From assembly GCA_905183005.1 (NCBI GenBank), contig CAJJDO010000039.1, forward strand, positions 478,354 to 542,353: a stretch of 64,000 bases of DNA, given 5' to 3'. The notes under the pieces are model-generated. The model was not told where the DNA came from. It was given only the letters and a program-made list of their open reading frames with translations, and did not search any database. A program made the translations under genes and the position numbers. Within the stretch, counting starts at the first letter, position 1; each line of letters begins with the position of its first letter. This stretch comes from Paramecium pentaurelia (taxonomy: Eukaryota > Ciliophora > Oligohymenophorea > Peniculida > Parameciidae). Positions 37,580 through 50,545 of the stretch are shown in pieces.

Positions 37580-38719
37580 AGAAGATTAGAATATAAATTA
37601 TCATATTTATTTATCATTAAAATATTTTTTTAAATAATTAAATTATCCATTAATTGTCATTTATACAGACATATTGATGTAAATTCTGTATTCATTAGAT
37701 CTTAAACATCTTTAATAAATCATTACAAAATACATATAATAAAATTGCAATTAAAGATGCTATAAGTGATTTATTCTTATTGAATTTTTTAAATTGTTCT
37801 TATTGCAAAAAGACATTTTAGGAGAAATAATAAAACATTACCAAATGGAATTTTCTTTATTTAAGTTAGAAATTTTTATTATAACAAAAGCCTTTAAGTT
37901 TAGTCAAAGATGCTTGATATCAACAACATATAGATAGAATATGTACAATTAATTTAACGTAATCTTTTTACATTATTATATCAATCATAAATAAAATTTA
38001 ATTTAAGTTTCGACTTTTTATCTTAAATTTTATAGGTTTCAATAGAGTCAAATTCAATTATCAAAATCAAATATTTAAATGTGAGATAAATCCAAAATTA
38101 TCAATCCAAATTTTATTTTTAATTAAATTTATAGATAATTTTGTATTTAATCATTAAATCTATAAATAAATAAGTTATCAGATTTTGAATTCAATTGAAA
38201 TGTTAAATAATTACAATCATTTACAACAAAAAATGAAATAAATTTTGTTATTCATAAAGCGTCAAACGGGTAATTATGAAGTTATTTGTCTAAAGTGGAT
38301 TTAAACAATATTGTTTTGATAATAAATGTTTATATCTATTATAAATTTGATTAAGACTTAATAAATTACATGAAACTTATAATTATACATGAGTTCATAA
38401 TTGTTTTTAGAAATGCACTTTGCAATAATCATCTTATGAAATCACCAAATTATCATTTAAATAGTAATAAGTTGATATCAATTTAAATAGAAAATTATTC
38501 TGATAATAATAATTGGGTAAATTATTAAATCTTCAACCTTATTGTACAATTCAATAAATATGTAGAATTCGGAATTGATTAATAATTTAGATATTCTTGT
38601 TCTCCTTATTAAATATGTTTTTAATTAGAATTTTTTATTATAAAAATAATCACTAAATATAATAATGTTTAAACTAGTATTATTTAGAATTACTTTTGAT
38701 TATAAATTTATGTGTTAAT
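37580..38719. other. AT-rich spacer with a small membrane ORF
   Basis: On the minus strand around 37700-37900 a ~50-residue frame ends in a hydrophobic helix (LIASLIAILLYVF), too short to judge. The remainder has short broken frames, perhaps the decayed 5' part of the pseudogene that follows. Confidence 0.3.
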
Positions 38720-40195
38720 CGGTTATTAACAATATATTTCTATATTAAATGGAATTTGATTATAAAGCCATAGTTGAACGGGATTGTCTATATTGGTGTT
38801 ATAGTCTAAAAAATAAATTATACTAATATGCAAAATTATTAGAAAATAAAATTATAGTTGTTTAAACAACAAATAATAAAATTATTTATATAACAACTGA
38901 GGGAAATATTATAAGAATATAAATTATAATTATACGTTTTGTGATCAATTTAATGAAAATATTGATAAATTGATATATTGAGTAATTTAAGCAAATCAAA
39001 AACTTAAAATTGATTGGAGAATAAATAAATCTAAAGAAAATTGATAAATGGGTAGCCACTTGGAAAAGACAGACTCTAAGAAAAGTAAGAGGATAGTATA
39101 ATGAAGATGGGGAAAAGTAAGGATAATGGTATGAAATAAAAAAAAATTATAGGGAGTAATTATATTGATATAATAAATAGAAAAGCTAAAATTTTTCAGA
39201 TTGGATAATATGTAAATAATAAAAGGATAGGATTTTGGAGATATTAGGATTAAATTAAAATATGTATAGACTATTTTATTATCTAAATTTGGAAAGTGGA
39301 GAATGATTTTATGATAATTTGAAGATTGGTTTGTGGTTAGATTTAAGTTCTAATTATTTTGAGTAATTATTTAACATAAATTAATTAGTCAGAATAAAAG
39401 TCACTTATTTAGGAGAATAGAATAAAGATAAAAAATCAAGGGTATGGAAAATCTATTATAATAATAGCGTTATGAAAAAATTTATTATTAACTTAGTAGA
39501 GGCGATTAATATGACAGAATGGGTCTGAAGATGATAGATAATTGGGTTGATTTATTTGAAAATTTCTAAAAGTAAGTTTTATGAAAATTAATATTAGAGA
39601 GAGTTAAATCACTTTTAGTGGGTGTATGTAAATGGTAAACAATAGGGAAGATGGGGTATTTATTTTAGAGATAAGAGTAACATTCAATTTAAATTAATTT
39701 AATGTTTTTTATATAAATTATTTTAAGTGGATGTGGAATATATGACCAAAAAGGATTGAAAAATGGAAAACTGGATATTAGTGGTGGATAATATTAAGAT
39801 GAAGGATTGAAAAATGACAAATTGTTAGATCTTATTGAAATTTTTTATGAATATAAATTTAGTTATAATTTTTTAATTAGAAGGAAATCATTCATTTTAA
39901 AGAGTTAATATAAAAATAGAAAAAATTGTGTAAATGGGAGGTTTATTTGAAATACTCATTGTAATCTTTTTAATTAATTTATTTCAAATTAAATTTATGG
40001 ATTATATAAAAAGGATGATTTAAAAAATGGGAAGTGGGTTGATCTAAGTCTTAATTTTGACAAGTGTATAATTCTATTAAATTTACAGTATCATTCAATT
40101 CATTAATTATGGTGATTATAAGAATGGCAGTAAAATGGCTTATGGTTTGAAATGAGAAAAAATAACAGTAAAGAAGGGTTTACAACAACGTATGT
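38720..40195 (+). pseudogene. Decayed member of a GxYDxxGLKxGxW repeat family
   Basis: Successive pieces in all three frames spell a repeated motif of the form G-G-x-Y-[DN]-x-x-G-L-K-x-G-x-W-x-[DE]-L: GQYNEDGEKQGQWYEI (39100s), FYDNLKIGLWLDLSSNYF (39300s), LKMIDNWVDLFENF (39530s), GIYDQKGLKNGKL (39750s), GGQYQDEGLKNDKL (39790s). Between them are connecting motifs such as YVNNKRIGFW and YVNGKQQGRWGIYFR. These alternating motifs suggest a MORN-like protein with 8 or more units. TGA codons and frameshifts fall inside nearly every unit, so the gene is dead. The region 38720-38990 may be its N-terminal part. Intact paralogs would be expected elsewhere in the genome. Confidence 0.7.
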
Positions 40196-40472
40196 TCTTT
40201 TTTCACTCTGATATTTTTACTTACCATGAAGTATTTTAATGCAACATTAAAGTTAAAATCAAGAAAAATAAGCAACAATTTATTATTACAATTTATTAAA
40301 TAATTTAATTGATGAATATTTTTGATATTATTGATTTTCTATTCACTATTTAAAAAAATATTAATCGTTAAATTTAATTTTTATAATCAATATAGGCAAT
40401 AGAATATTTTATTTTATTCTATTATTTTATAGACTAATACATAAGCATTCTTTAATTTTAATAAATAACTTA

Positions 40473-42320
40473 ATGAGTAATAATGTGAAAAATATTGCTA
40501 ATAACTCAAATTTTGTTGTTTCTAATAATAATCATCAACAAAATGTTAATTACCATTATCAATAATAACAATAATAGCAGAAGCAATTTAATTAACAAGA
40601 GGAATAAGCCTTAATATTATTCTATATTTATGAAGACTTTTAAAACTTTCTTAATCTCTTATATTAATTTATAATAGTAAAAGAACAATTCAAAACTGAT
40701 CCTAAAAACATCCTAGTTTCAATTTGTGAAAATAAACTAATTACACAAATGAATCTATCTAATTCTATCCATTATGATCTATCAAAGAATTAAAAAAATT
40801 CTGATCTGATATCATTTTTAAAAAAAAATAAAAATGATATAAAATAAAATATCCGAAGTGTATGCCCTACTAAATGTGATAAGGAAATTGATAAGTATAT
40901 TCAATATTATGAGAATTTTTGCTTAAGTGAGAATGTACAAATAAACAATATGGAATTAAAACCCACCCAATTAAAAGTAAATTTTAATGAAGAAGTTTTA
41001 TAAAAAATCTTCCCTTAAATTTAAGCAATGGACAATAGGATCAACTAAATAAGATAAACCTAAAATTACAACATACCAAGTTATGACTAAATTAAATCTA
41101 AGGCATAGTAAATTATAATAATATCAATTTAGGTAATATTAACAAGAAACCTTATCAAAACTGAAAATTTAAAGTTCTAATAAGTTAAAAAGATGATTAA
41201 TTTTATATAAAACAATAAATATAAATATAATTTAATAAAAAAAGAGAATTTATAGATTGATAATTTTAAAATTAGATTATTTAAAATACTTAAATTCAAA
41301 TTCTTAAATGTAAATAATACTAAAATTATTAGAGAAGGAAGAATAAACGCCTACTTTTCAATTAAGACATTTTTTTATCAAAAAATGTGTTATATGGAAA
41401 AATTTAAGAATATTATTCTTTTGTTTTCGGAATAAATTTTCTAAGGATTTTTGAGAAATTAAACTTTTAAATTAGTACTTGCTGATACATAAGAATGTTT
41501 AGATTACTAAATTAAAAGAGATTTTATATCAACTTATAGAACAAATAATTCTTAAAAATTTAAGGATTCAAAGCTACCATTAAATCTTTTGGAACAAATA
41601 CAGAGAGAATTTTTTTACTATTTTAATTTTTCATATTAATAGAATTAAATATTGATGTTTCAAAAAAGCTTATAAATCAGCATGACGATTAAAAGATGCT
41701 AGCATTAATTCAATACAAGTATAACTTAGTAAGAACTACATGTAGAGACAAATTTATATTTTTATTTTGATTGTTCCTGCAGCATATCAATATTGTAATT
41801 TTATAATTAATAAATCAACTATATTATTCTATATTTTCCCAATCAAATAAAAATGATTAATCAAACTAAATTAAAATCTAATATACCTAATTTATCGATA
41901 CTTAAAAATGTTAATTCTATGCTATCTATGGATTTTATCAATGAAAGCAGGTGACTAAACAATGATATATTAGAATTAATCCTTAACTTGGCCGTTGAAA
42001 TTGCCAAAAATTATTACATATATAATTAATCTAATTTTGATATTATAACCTATATAATAGAGATAAAAATAAGAATTAATCAATAGATTAATACTGTTAA
42101 ACCACATATAATTATTTTAATTGAAATGATAAAAATATATTATTAAATACTTATAATTAATAAAATATCATTAAAATACAGGAATCTAAGATTATTTGAG
42201 CCATAGAATTCTTATATTTATTACACTCACAAAAAAGAAGGATAATACAAAAATTATATCAAAAGTATAGAAATAGCTTTATTTTGTTCTTTTTCCTTCA
42301 TAGTCAAATCAATATTATGA
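40473..42320 (+). pseudogene. Long ORF interrupted by one in-frame TGA (unknown family)
   Basis: 493 codons run from ATG 40473 to TGA 41952-41954, and the same frame stays open for a further 121 codons to TGA 42318-42320 (616 codons in all). Such length is very unlikely by chance when only TGA stops. The protein starts with an Asn/Gln-rich segment including a run of Gln, then is Lys/Ile/Asn/Phe-rich and largely helical. Sequence after the TGA (LELILNLAVEIAKNYY) looks like a normal continuation. No family recognised. Options: a recently inactivated gene, stop readthrough (the TGA is followed by CTA), or a base error. Base composition is more AT-rich than the intact genes to the left. Confidence 0.5.
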
Positions 42321-44409
42321 TTAGACTTTTAAATCTAAATAATATTATAAATCTATATTGATCATTTCTAAAATAAAAAAAGATCTTAAATAGATTAATT
42401 TTTATTCTTCTGTTATAACTTTTTAATTATTCAACCTTCCCAAATTTAAGTAGATATTTCAAACTTTATAATTTTTTTTGTTTTTCTATTTAATAGATTC
42501 ATATTTATCTTTAAATCTTATTAAGAAAAAAATCAATTATCAATTCTTGAAAATACTTTACAATTAACTCTAAAAACTTATATTTCCGCTCACCCCTAAT
42601 TTCCTTATGAGATTTTGATTTATTTTTATTCTTTATTAATCAAACCTTATTATGTCTATTAACGAAACCATTGATTTTACTTTACCCTTGTGTGTTATTA
42701 TTGAGATAATAACTTCCTGATATGATAAGATCTTAATTCTAATTAAGTTTTAAATATTCATAAACCCTAAATATTAGTACCACTTTCTCCCATCAGATTA
42801 TGTAATTAAAATAGTTTTCAGTGTCACAAAACCATTCTTCTTTTATTTAAAACAAATCAATAAATTTGGAATTCCCTAAATTTATGTGTTAATTAAATCT
42901 TTATTAATTCTAAAAGATGTCTTATTTATTGTGGTCACATTAGGGAAGTAAATTTTGATCATGTTTAAGTCCAATTATATTCTTTTATTGACTTTTCAAA
43001 AGTATCAATATTATAGAGTATTTTTTGCATCCATCAATTTAGATTCTAAAATTTTCTTAATTTTCACTTAATAGATTAGATATTTTAGTCAGATTGATGG
43101 CTTTTATTACATTTTCATATGATTTCAGGTCTTATAAATTTCACCATTTTAAATTATGAATATTGAAATTGATTTCCTCCTATTCAAGTAATATATTTAT
43201 TTGTCTAAGTAAATTAAAAAATTTAAACTAAAAAAATTATCATTCATTCAAGTAAATTTATTATTGAAAGATAAAAAGAAGCTTGAAAAAACTTTAAATT
43301 AATCCAAACGATTTTTATACTCTTTAATGAAATTTAGAAATATGTTATTTTAGCTTTCTAAAAACAAACTTGATTATTTATTTTTTTTTAAATTAAGTTA
43401 TTTAGTTTATTTGATGTTGATAATAAATAAATGTTTTTGGAGTAGTAAATTTTGAAATAATGTATTATCATTTTGCCTTATTGATTTTGATTAAATTATC
43501 AAATCTACATAAACCCAAAGTTTTAAATTATGGTAGATTAGATTTATCGAAATCAATTTCAATTTTTAGTCAAGAACACTTATAAATTGATTTATGATTA
43601 GATATTATTGATTATTTATATTAAATATATATTCTACTTTAGGTCTCTTTTTTAGATTATAGAGATCTAAACATATGAGCAGTCAATTCAGGTAACTTAT
43701 TTATTTTATTCTTTTATTAAAATTTGATAAAAAATTGTTTACATTTATATATTTATAAAAATAATATTTTAGCTTAAGTATTTTTTAGATATACATAATT
43801 AAAAATAGAGAAATTTATAGAAAATCACCTAAATCAACCGAATCCTATTCAATATTCAGAGAAGAGCTAAAAAATTACATATATTCAGATTTTCATAACT
43901 AAGTAATCCTTATTACACTAATCTAAAAAAATTGATGAATAATTTTATGCTAAAGTTTATTGTTATAAATAAATAGAAATTCTAATACTTCTTCGTTTAG
44001 ATAAACATAGAACAGAAAATATTTGATTTTGATTGCAATGAACATAATCAAAATAATACGCTCTAAAATTATTAATATTATTAAAGATTATCTAAATGGA
44101 TATGGAATATATAAATATTTTGATATTAGTATTTTAATAAGAAAATCAATTATTTATTTTAGGCATTTAATTCAATTAATAATAGAAAAGTATTTAATAT
44201 AATTGAGAAAATATTTCTTATAAATTAAGGAAATTATTTACTTGATTAAAAATCTATAATTCTAAATAAATTGTATTATTATTTTCAAATAAATAAAAAT
44301 TATAAATATAAATTTGTAGTGTAAAACTAAATTATGCAATAACTTTTTATAATGTTGCCAAAAATTTGAGAGAGAGCTATTGATAAAAAATAAATACTAT
44401 ATTTTTAGN
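42321..44409. other. AT-rich stretch up to assembly gap
   Basis: One minus-strand frame of about 117 codons (42793-43143, with CKKYSIILILLKSQQ and KEEWFCDTENYF) looks like a coding remnant without start or family. The rest contains only short frames. The last 650 bp include segments repeated on the far side of the gap. Confidence 0.35.
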
Positions 44410-45125
44410 NNNNNNNNNNNNNNNNNNNNNNNNNNNNNNNNNNNNNNNNNNNNNNNNNNNNNNNNNNNNNNNNNNNNNNNNNNNNNNNNNNNNNNNNNNN
44501 NNNNNNNNNNNNNNNNNNNNNNNNNNNNNNNNNNNNNNNNNNNNNNNNNNNNNNNNNNNNNNNNNNNNNNNNNNNNNNNNNNNNNNNNNNNNNNNNNNNN
44601 NNNNNNNNNNNNNNNNNNNNNNNNNNNNNNNNNNNNNNNNNNNNNNNNNNNNNNNNNNNNNNNNNNNNNNNNNNNNNNNNNNNNNNNNNNNNNNNNNNNN
44701 NNNNNNNNNNNNNNNNNNNNNNNNNNNNNNNNNNNNNNNNNNNNNNNNNNNNNNNNNNNNNNNNNNNNNNNNNNNNNNNNNNNNNNNNNNNNNNNNNNNN
44801 NNNNNNNNNNNNNNNNNNNNNNNNNNNNNNNNNNNNNNNNNNNNNNNNNNNNNNNNNNNNNNNNNNNNNNNNNNNNNNNNNNNNNNNNNNNNNNNNNNNN
44901 NNNNNNNNNNNNNNNNNNNNNNNNNNNNNNNNNNNNNNNNNNNNNNNNNNNNNNNNNNNNNNNNNNNNNNNNNNNNNNNNNNNNNNNNNNNNNNNNNNNN
45001 NNNNNNNNNNNNNNNNNNNNNNNNNNNNNNNNNNNNNNNNNNNNNNNNNNNNNNNNNNNNNNNNNNNNNNNNNNNNNNNNNNNNNNNNNNNNNNNNNNNN
45101 NNNNNNNNNNNNNNNNNNNNNNNNN
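44410..45125. other. Assembly gap (run of N)
   Basis: About 716 undetermined bases. The 89 bp before the gap (44321-44409) recur at 45156-45244, and 43761-43790 recurs at 45126-45155 immediately after it. The two flanks therefore overlap in content, and the gap may be artificial. Confidence 0.95.
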
Positions 45126-45458
45126 ATAATATTTTAGCTTAAGTATTTTTTAGATGTAAAACTAAATTATGCAATAACTTTTTATAATGTTGCCAAAAAT
45201 TTGAGAGAGAGCTATTGATAAAAAATAAATACTATATTTTTAGATTAAAAATGTAATAGATGCCTTTTATTTTTATTATGAATTATGTTCATATTTAGGT
45301 ATATTAATAACTATATAATAAAAAAAAGATTTTTTAAACATGCTAAATCCAATAAATTATTTGATTTCTTTTTTAAATATTTATAAATCAATTAATAAAA
45401 ATTTAATTCGAATAAATAATAAACCATCTAAATTCTAATTAAATAATTAAATATTATT

Positions 45459-48400
45459 TCATAAATCAATTATTTATAATTAGTTTTCTTTTATTCTTAT
45501 TATTTTCTATTCTTTTATTTAATTTTCATCGATTTAATTCAAATTTGATTTATTTTAGATATCTTCAAGGCCATGGATTTAATTATCTTATTCAATTTTA
45601 TTATTGTTTAAACTGTAGATATAATTTTTAATTTTCAAAATTATTTAGTAGATATTTGTAATCAATCCATAAGTTAATCCAAATAATTAAACAAAGATTG
45701 CTAATAGAACAAATGATATAACAGCCCAACCTAAGTTTACAGTATTTTCCTGTATAAAAATTATCTATTTTGTATCATTTATTGAAAATAACACTGTAAT
45801 TAATAAGATTAAACTTAAACTTAATTCTGAAATAAGCTAAGAATAAAATTCCTTTTTTGTATTATATGGATTTTAATATAGAATAAACATTACACCAATT
45901 GAAGTAGAAATAAAACATAATGATGTTTAAACAATAGGTGTATAATAATAATAGACCATAAAAAAGATGTATAAAATCTTTCTAATCAATCCAAAAAACT
46001 TAAAATAATACCCAAATTATTCTTTGGTATTAATATTTTCATAATAAATTTAAAATTATTCTTTGAATTATTTATTTTCTGCAAGCAATATATGTAGGTT
46101 TAGTGTTTTGTATTATTGATAAAGCTAAAACAAAATGATATTAATAGAAAATATAGCAAAAAATGAATTTAAACCAACAATGAAATTTTAATTATTATTT
46201 GAAAAAGTAATTTATAACATAATTGCTAGGGTAATATCTAATAAACATAATGAAAGAGTTTATTTTAACTTATTTTTCAATTTATTATCCGTAATAATAA
46301 AAAAACTTATTATCTTCATTAAAATACTATTATTTTATATTTTTTTCTCATTTTTTTGCTATAAAACTAAACTATGTTAAGTTTTTTTAATAGCTTACAA
46401 ATTAAAAATACTAAAGTGTTTATGATTGATTTTGATTTGTTTTATTTTTTTTAATTGATTTAATGCCTTAAAGAAATATAATAATTAGAAATTAATTGCA
46501 TATAAGATGAAAGTAATGATTATGAAAATGAATGGAATCTAAATATTATTAAAGAATAATGGATCTATTCCCTTATTTTAAAATTTCAAAGGTGCTTAAA
46601 AGTAATATGAACAATCAGGCTAATTCAACCCTTAATATGTAGGAAAAATAATAATAGATGACCAATCAGAATTTAAAAAGAACATTTCTACATTAAACGG
46701 ATAATGAACATTTAAAAAATAAAAATTATTTACCCAGCTTAATATTTCTAGTACTGCCCACAAATAATCATAAACGTTCAATATAATTGAAATAGGAATC
46801 AATGTTAGAAAAATAAAATTAAACGCTGTTTAAGCATTTTATATTTATTCTCCCAACTTTTTTTCATTCTCGCCTAATATGATTTATTCTTAAGGATGGA
46901 TATTGAATTGTATTTCTTAAATATTTTTCTCCAAAAGTAATCTATTTGTTTAAAATGAAACAGTCAGAGTCACATGAATAGTATTATATTTAAAAATAGA
47001 TTTAAAGAATTTAAATTGAATGTTGCATGTATTATTTTAAGCTTAAATGTTATATGAAAAATCTTATGTTTACATACCATCAATTATAATTTTAGGATCT
47101 ACACAATTTAATATTAATTTATATTCTGAATCATTAAGGTAAAGATCATAAGTACCATTTTGGTTAAATTGCCAAATCTATAGTTTATCAATAAAATTTT
47201 CTTATAATTCAATTCTGCATTCAGAGTCACAACCATCTCCATTTTCTAAATTTCCATCATCACAATTCTCTTGTTCCTTAACAACAATTCCATCTCCACA
47301 TAAGTTAATACAAATTTTATTTTAAAAATCAGTATAATAACCAGGAATTGATTCACATTACTCACAATCATTTCTGTAACATGATGTACATAAATTTGAT
47401 TAGCCTTTACAAGTTATACAATTATTATCACATTATAAACATTAATCTAAGATAGGATAAAATCCTGGCATACAATCAAGACATATAAGATCCAATGAAT
47501 TTATACTTAAACAATCTTTACAATATATTCCACAAGTCTTACAAATAGAATAAGTTTAACCATGACAAACATATCCTTTTTAGATTTGACAATTATTACA
47601 TCCTTATTCAATTGGATTATCACATTCTTCTTCTTATTTATTAATTAATCCATCTCCACAAATTGATATACATTTATAATTTTCTAAGGAAAATCCATCA
47701 TAACATTTTAGACATTTACCATAATGACAGAATGCACATGTTTATTATATATCACAATTCTCATACTAAATTAATTAACAATCTGAACAACCATCATAAT
47801 TATCAAGGTTACCATCATCACATTACTCTTGTCCTTAAATTATTTAATCTCCACAAATCGTTTCACATAAATTATTAATTGAATTCACATAATATCCATT
47901 CTTACATTATAAACATAATCCTTATACAATAATTTCACAATTTATTAATTAATCTTTTTATAATTCTAGAGATTTATCAAATATATTATAAAGACTTGGT
48001 AATTTTTAACTTGATTGTAATTCTAAAATTTCTAAGCATTCGCCTTTAACACAAAATTAACATAATTATTCACATGAATATTTACAATTAAAACACCCAT
48101 CAAATGGTATCAGATTTCCATCATCACAATCCTCATCTACAGAAGTTATTCCATCACCACATATTTATATATTAAATAGCCAATCTAAGTCTCTTATATC
48201 TAGGTTATCATTCTAATCTTCTTAATCTAATATTTCAATATAATCTTATATAGGTTTTAAAACTGTAATAAACAGATTTTTGATTCCACAAAATGTTGAA
48301 TTAGCTTAATCATAATTATTATCACATTCAAATAATATATTTAATTCTTAATTTTAATTATTTTAATAATCAATTTCTTCTCTTACAAATATTATTTCAG

Positions 48401-50063
48401 TATTATAATCATCTTTCCAATTTTAATCTTAATTTAAATTTTAATTAGTATTGATTCTGTGTGTTTTCTTCGATTGTTAATTAATTGTATAATGAAATTA
48501 TATTCTAGACATTTCTTCATCACCTAAAATTATTTCAAATTTAACATAAACAATTTAATTTATGTTCTCTAGTAATAGATGAAATTTAAACTAAGCATTT
48601 ACCCAAACATATGGTCCTCCAAATATTCTTTTATTCTGAAAATATGAGAAGTAAATATCATTTCCTTTTTAAAAATTATATTTATTATTTCTACTGCTAT
48701 CTAAACCAACTAATGTAAATAATTCATTTATTCTTTGTTTACTAGTTGAAAGATCATAAAATTCTTTCACTAAAAATACTTCCTATTAATCATCATTCTT
48801 AATCACTATTTCATCTGGAATAATACAAAATTGACCTGATTATTCAGTATAATCTGGACAATTATTAAAGCATAATCCATTATATAATTTATAATTATCT
48901 TTACAAACTTAACAAGTATTTTTATTTTTACATAATTAACAATTCAATGCACAAACTAAATATTATATCTTAATAGTTGGAGTAGTAGATTAATGATGAT
49001 ATTTCACAATTTAAATATTAAAAGTATCTTTACTTATTGGTTTATTAATTTCTACCATAATTTCATTATTTAATCTTCTCAAATTATTTGATTTTGATCC
49101 TGGTTCTGATTTTATTCCGTATTTATTTATCTAAGCAATTTTCTCTCCGTTTATAAAAACATTTACATAATTTTTATCCATTAATTATATTGTTATTGTT
49201 ATTCTCAATAATATGGTAGATGTATCTAAATAACCAAAAACCTAATATCCATCTTAACTTATCGTTTAAAGTGAATTATCATAAGTTTTCAATTCTATTA
49301 AAATAACAATAATTATACTTTAATTCTTATAACATACTTTATCTAAATCATAATCATATTCATCTGGACATTAAACAACACATCCTTATGAAATTTATAG
49401 AAAATTGAAATTAATCTTGTCTTAGCAAGACAAGCAAGTTCCAGAAATTAGAGTAATGTCATCATAGCATGAATTGCATCCATCTTTTTATGCATCCTTA
49501 CAAGTTTTGCAAGTCTTGTAACATTGATCATATAATATCTATAAATTTCTGAATAGATAAGATTCTTCAATGAAATCTCCAGATATTGTGCTTTTTAATT
49601 TTATTTTTAGAGTTTATGTAAAATGGGGAATCTCCTTTTATACCGTCTTGCGTATTTAATAATTTTTAGTTTGATCATATCCAGAGCATTGATGAGATCT
49701 TCCTAATGGTTTAAATCTCGATGGAAGAAATTAAGTATCTGTTTGCCAAATTTCGGTTTAATTTATTATAATAGCAAGGTTGTCAACATCATCTAAACCA
49801 CCATAACAATATACATCTATGTATAATTATACTAAATAATGAGGCATTATAACCTGAATTTCATAAGTAATTTCCGAACATCTCTTATCAACCTTTATTA
49901 AATCCATTCCACTTAAACATTAGTAAACTTCTGGGTTCTGTGAATTTTAGCATTTCCAATCATTAAAATTTATTATTTTTAGATCGTTAAAATTCTCATA
50001 TAGTTATATTTAGCATTTGATCTATGAATTAGAAATTGTAAGAAATAAAAGCAGAGATAACAT
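45459..50063 (-). CDS. Giant Cys-rich ectodomain protein with 7-8 C-terminal membrane spans
   Basis: One uninterrupted frame of exactly 1,535 codons (1,534 residues). A signal peptide (MLSLLLFLTISNSQ) leads into a secreted region of about 1,000 residues. It contains two sets of CxxC-rich furin/TNFR-like units (CYKTCKTCKDAQ, CALNCQLCKNKNTC) and at least four units of CGDG...E.CDDGN...DGC...C, the pattern of the 'Myxococcus cysteine-rich repeat'/DUF4215 type. The last ~450 residues have seven or eight hydrophobic helices (for example FIFLTLIPISIIL, IPFIFIIITFILY, LGWAVISFVLLAIFV) and a charged cytoplasmic tail. The layout suggests a cell-surface receptor or ciliary membrane protein; ligand and signalling partner unknown. 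Short in-frame introns cannot be excluded. Confidence 0.85.
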
Positions 50064-50545
50064 CTGTAAGATGATTATTAAATAAATTATTTGTACAAAA
50101 TTTCAATCAATTAAAATATATAAAATGGAAGAGTAATAATAGAGTAAGCAAGAGTTTTTTCAATAAATTTTATATATCCATTTTTTAGATAACATTTAGA
50201 TCAAGATAAAACATTTTACTAACTTATTTGTTTATCATCGATGTTTCACAGATTATAAAATGTATTTTATTCATAATTTTCATATTAAATATTACTCAAT
50301 TTTATATTTTTAATTTATCAATTTAGAATGAATAAAATTTAAAATTTAGAGATTCTCAATGAGTAAGTTCTTAAAATATTTAATATTCTTAATAAATACT
50401 ATATAATTTGTGGAGCAATAATAAAGAAAAATTAGTATTTTTATCCTAAATAAAACCTATAAGTACTCAAATTGAAAAACTATTCTTATGTATAGTAAAG
50501 TTAATAATAAATAAATAAATAAATAAATAATAAAATATTATAAGA
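50064..50545. other. Divergent intergenic region
   Basis: 482 bp between the starts of the Cys-rich membrane protein and the MAP kinase. Very AT-rich, no ORF of note. It must hold both promoters. An (AAAT)n tract occupies its right end. Confidence 0.6.
50507..50530. repeat. (AAAT)n microsatellite upstream of MAPK
   Basis: About six tandem AAAT units ending 16 bp before the MAPK start codon. The same repeat occurs after the gene at 51754-51781. Confidence 0.85.

Noticed and set aside
43791..44320. Classical TA-bounded internal eliminated sequence
   Set aside because: The deletion joint inferred from the post-gap sequence shares only one T and is not TA...TA, so it does not meet the definition of a canonical IES.
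44380..45129. Apparent 249-codon ORF
   Set aside because: Consists of the N gap; only a few codons are real sequence.
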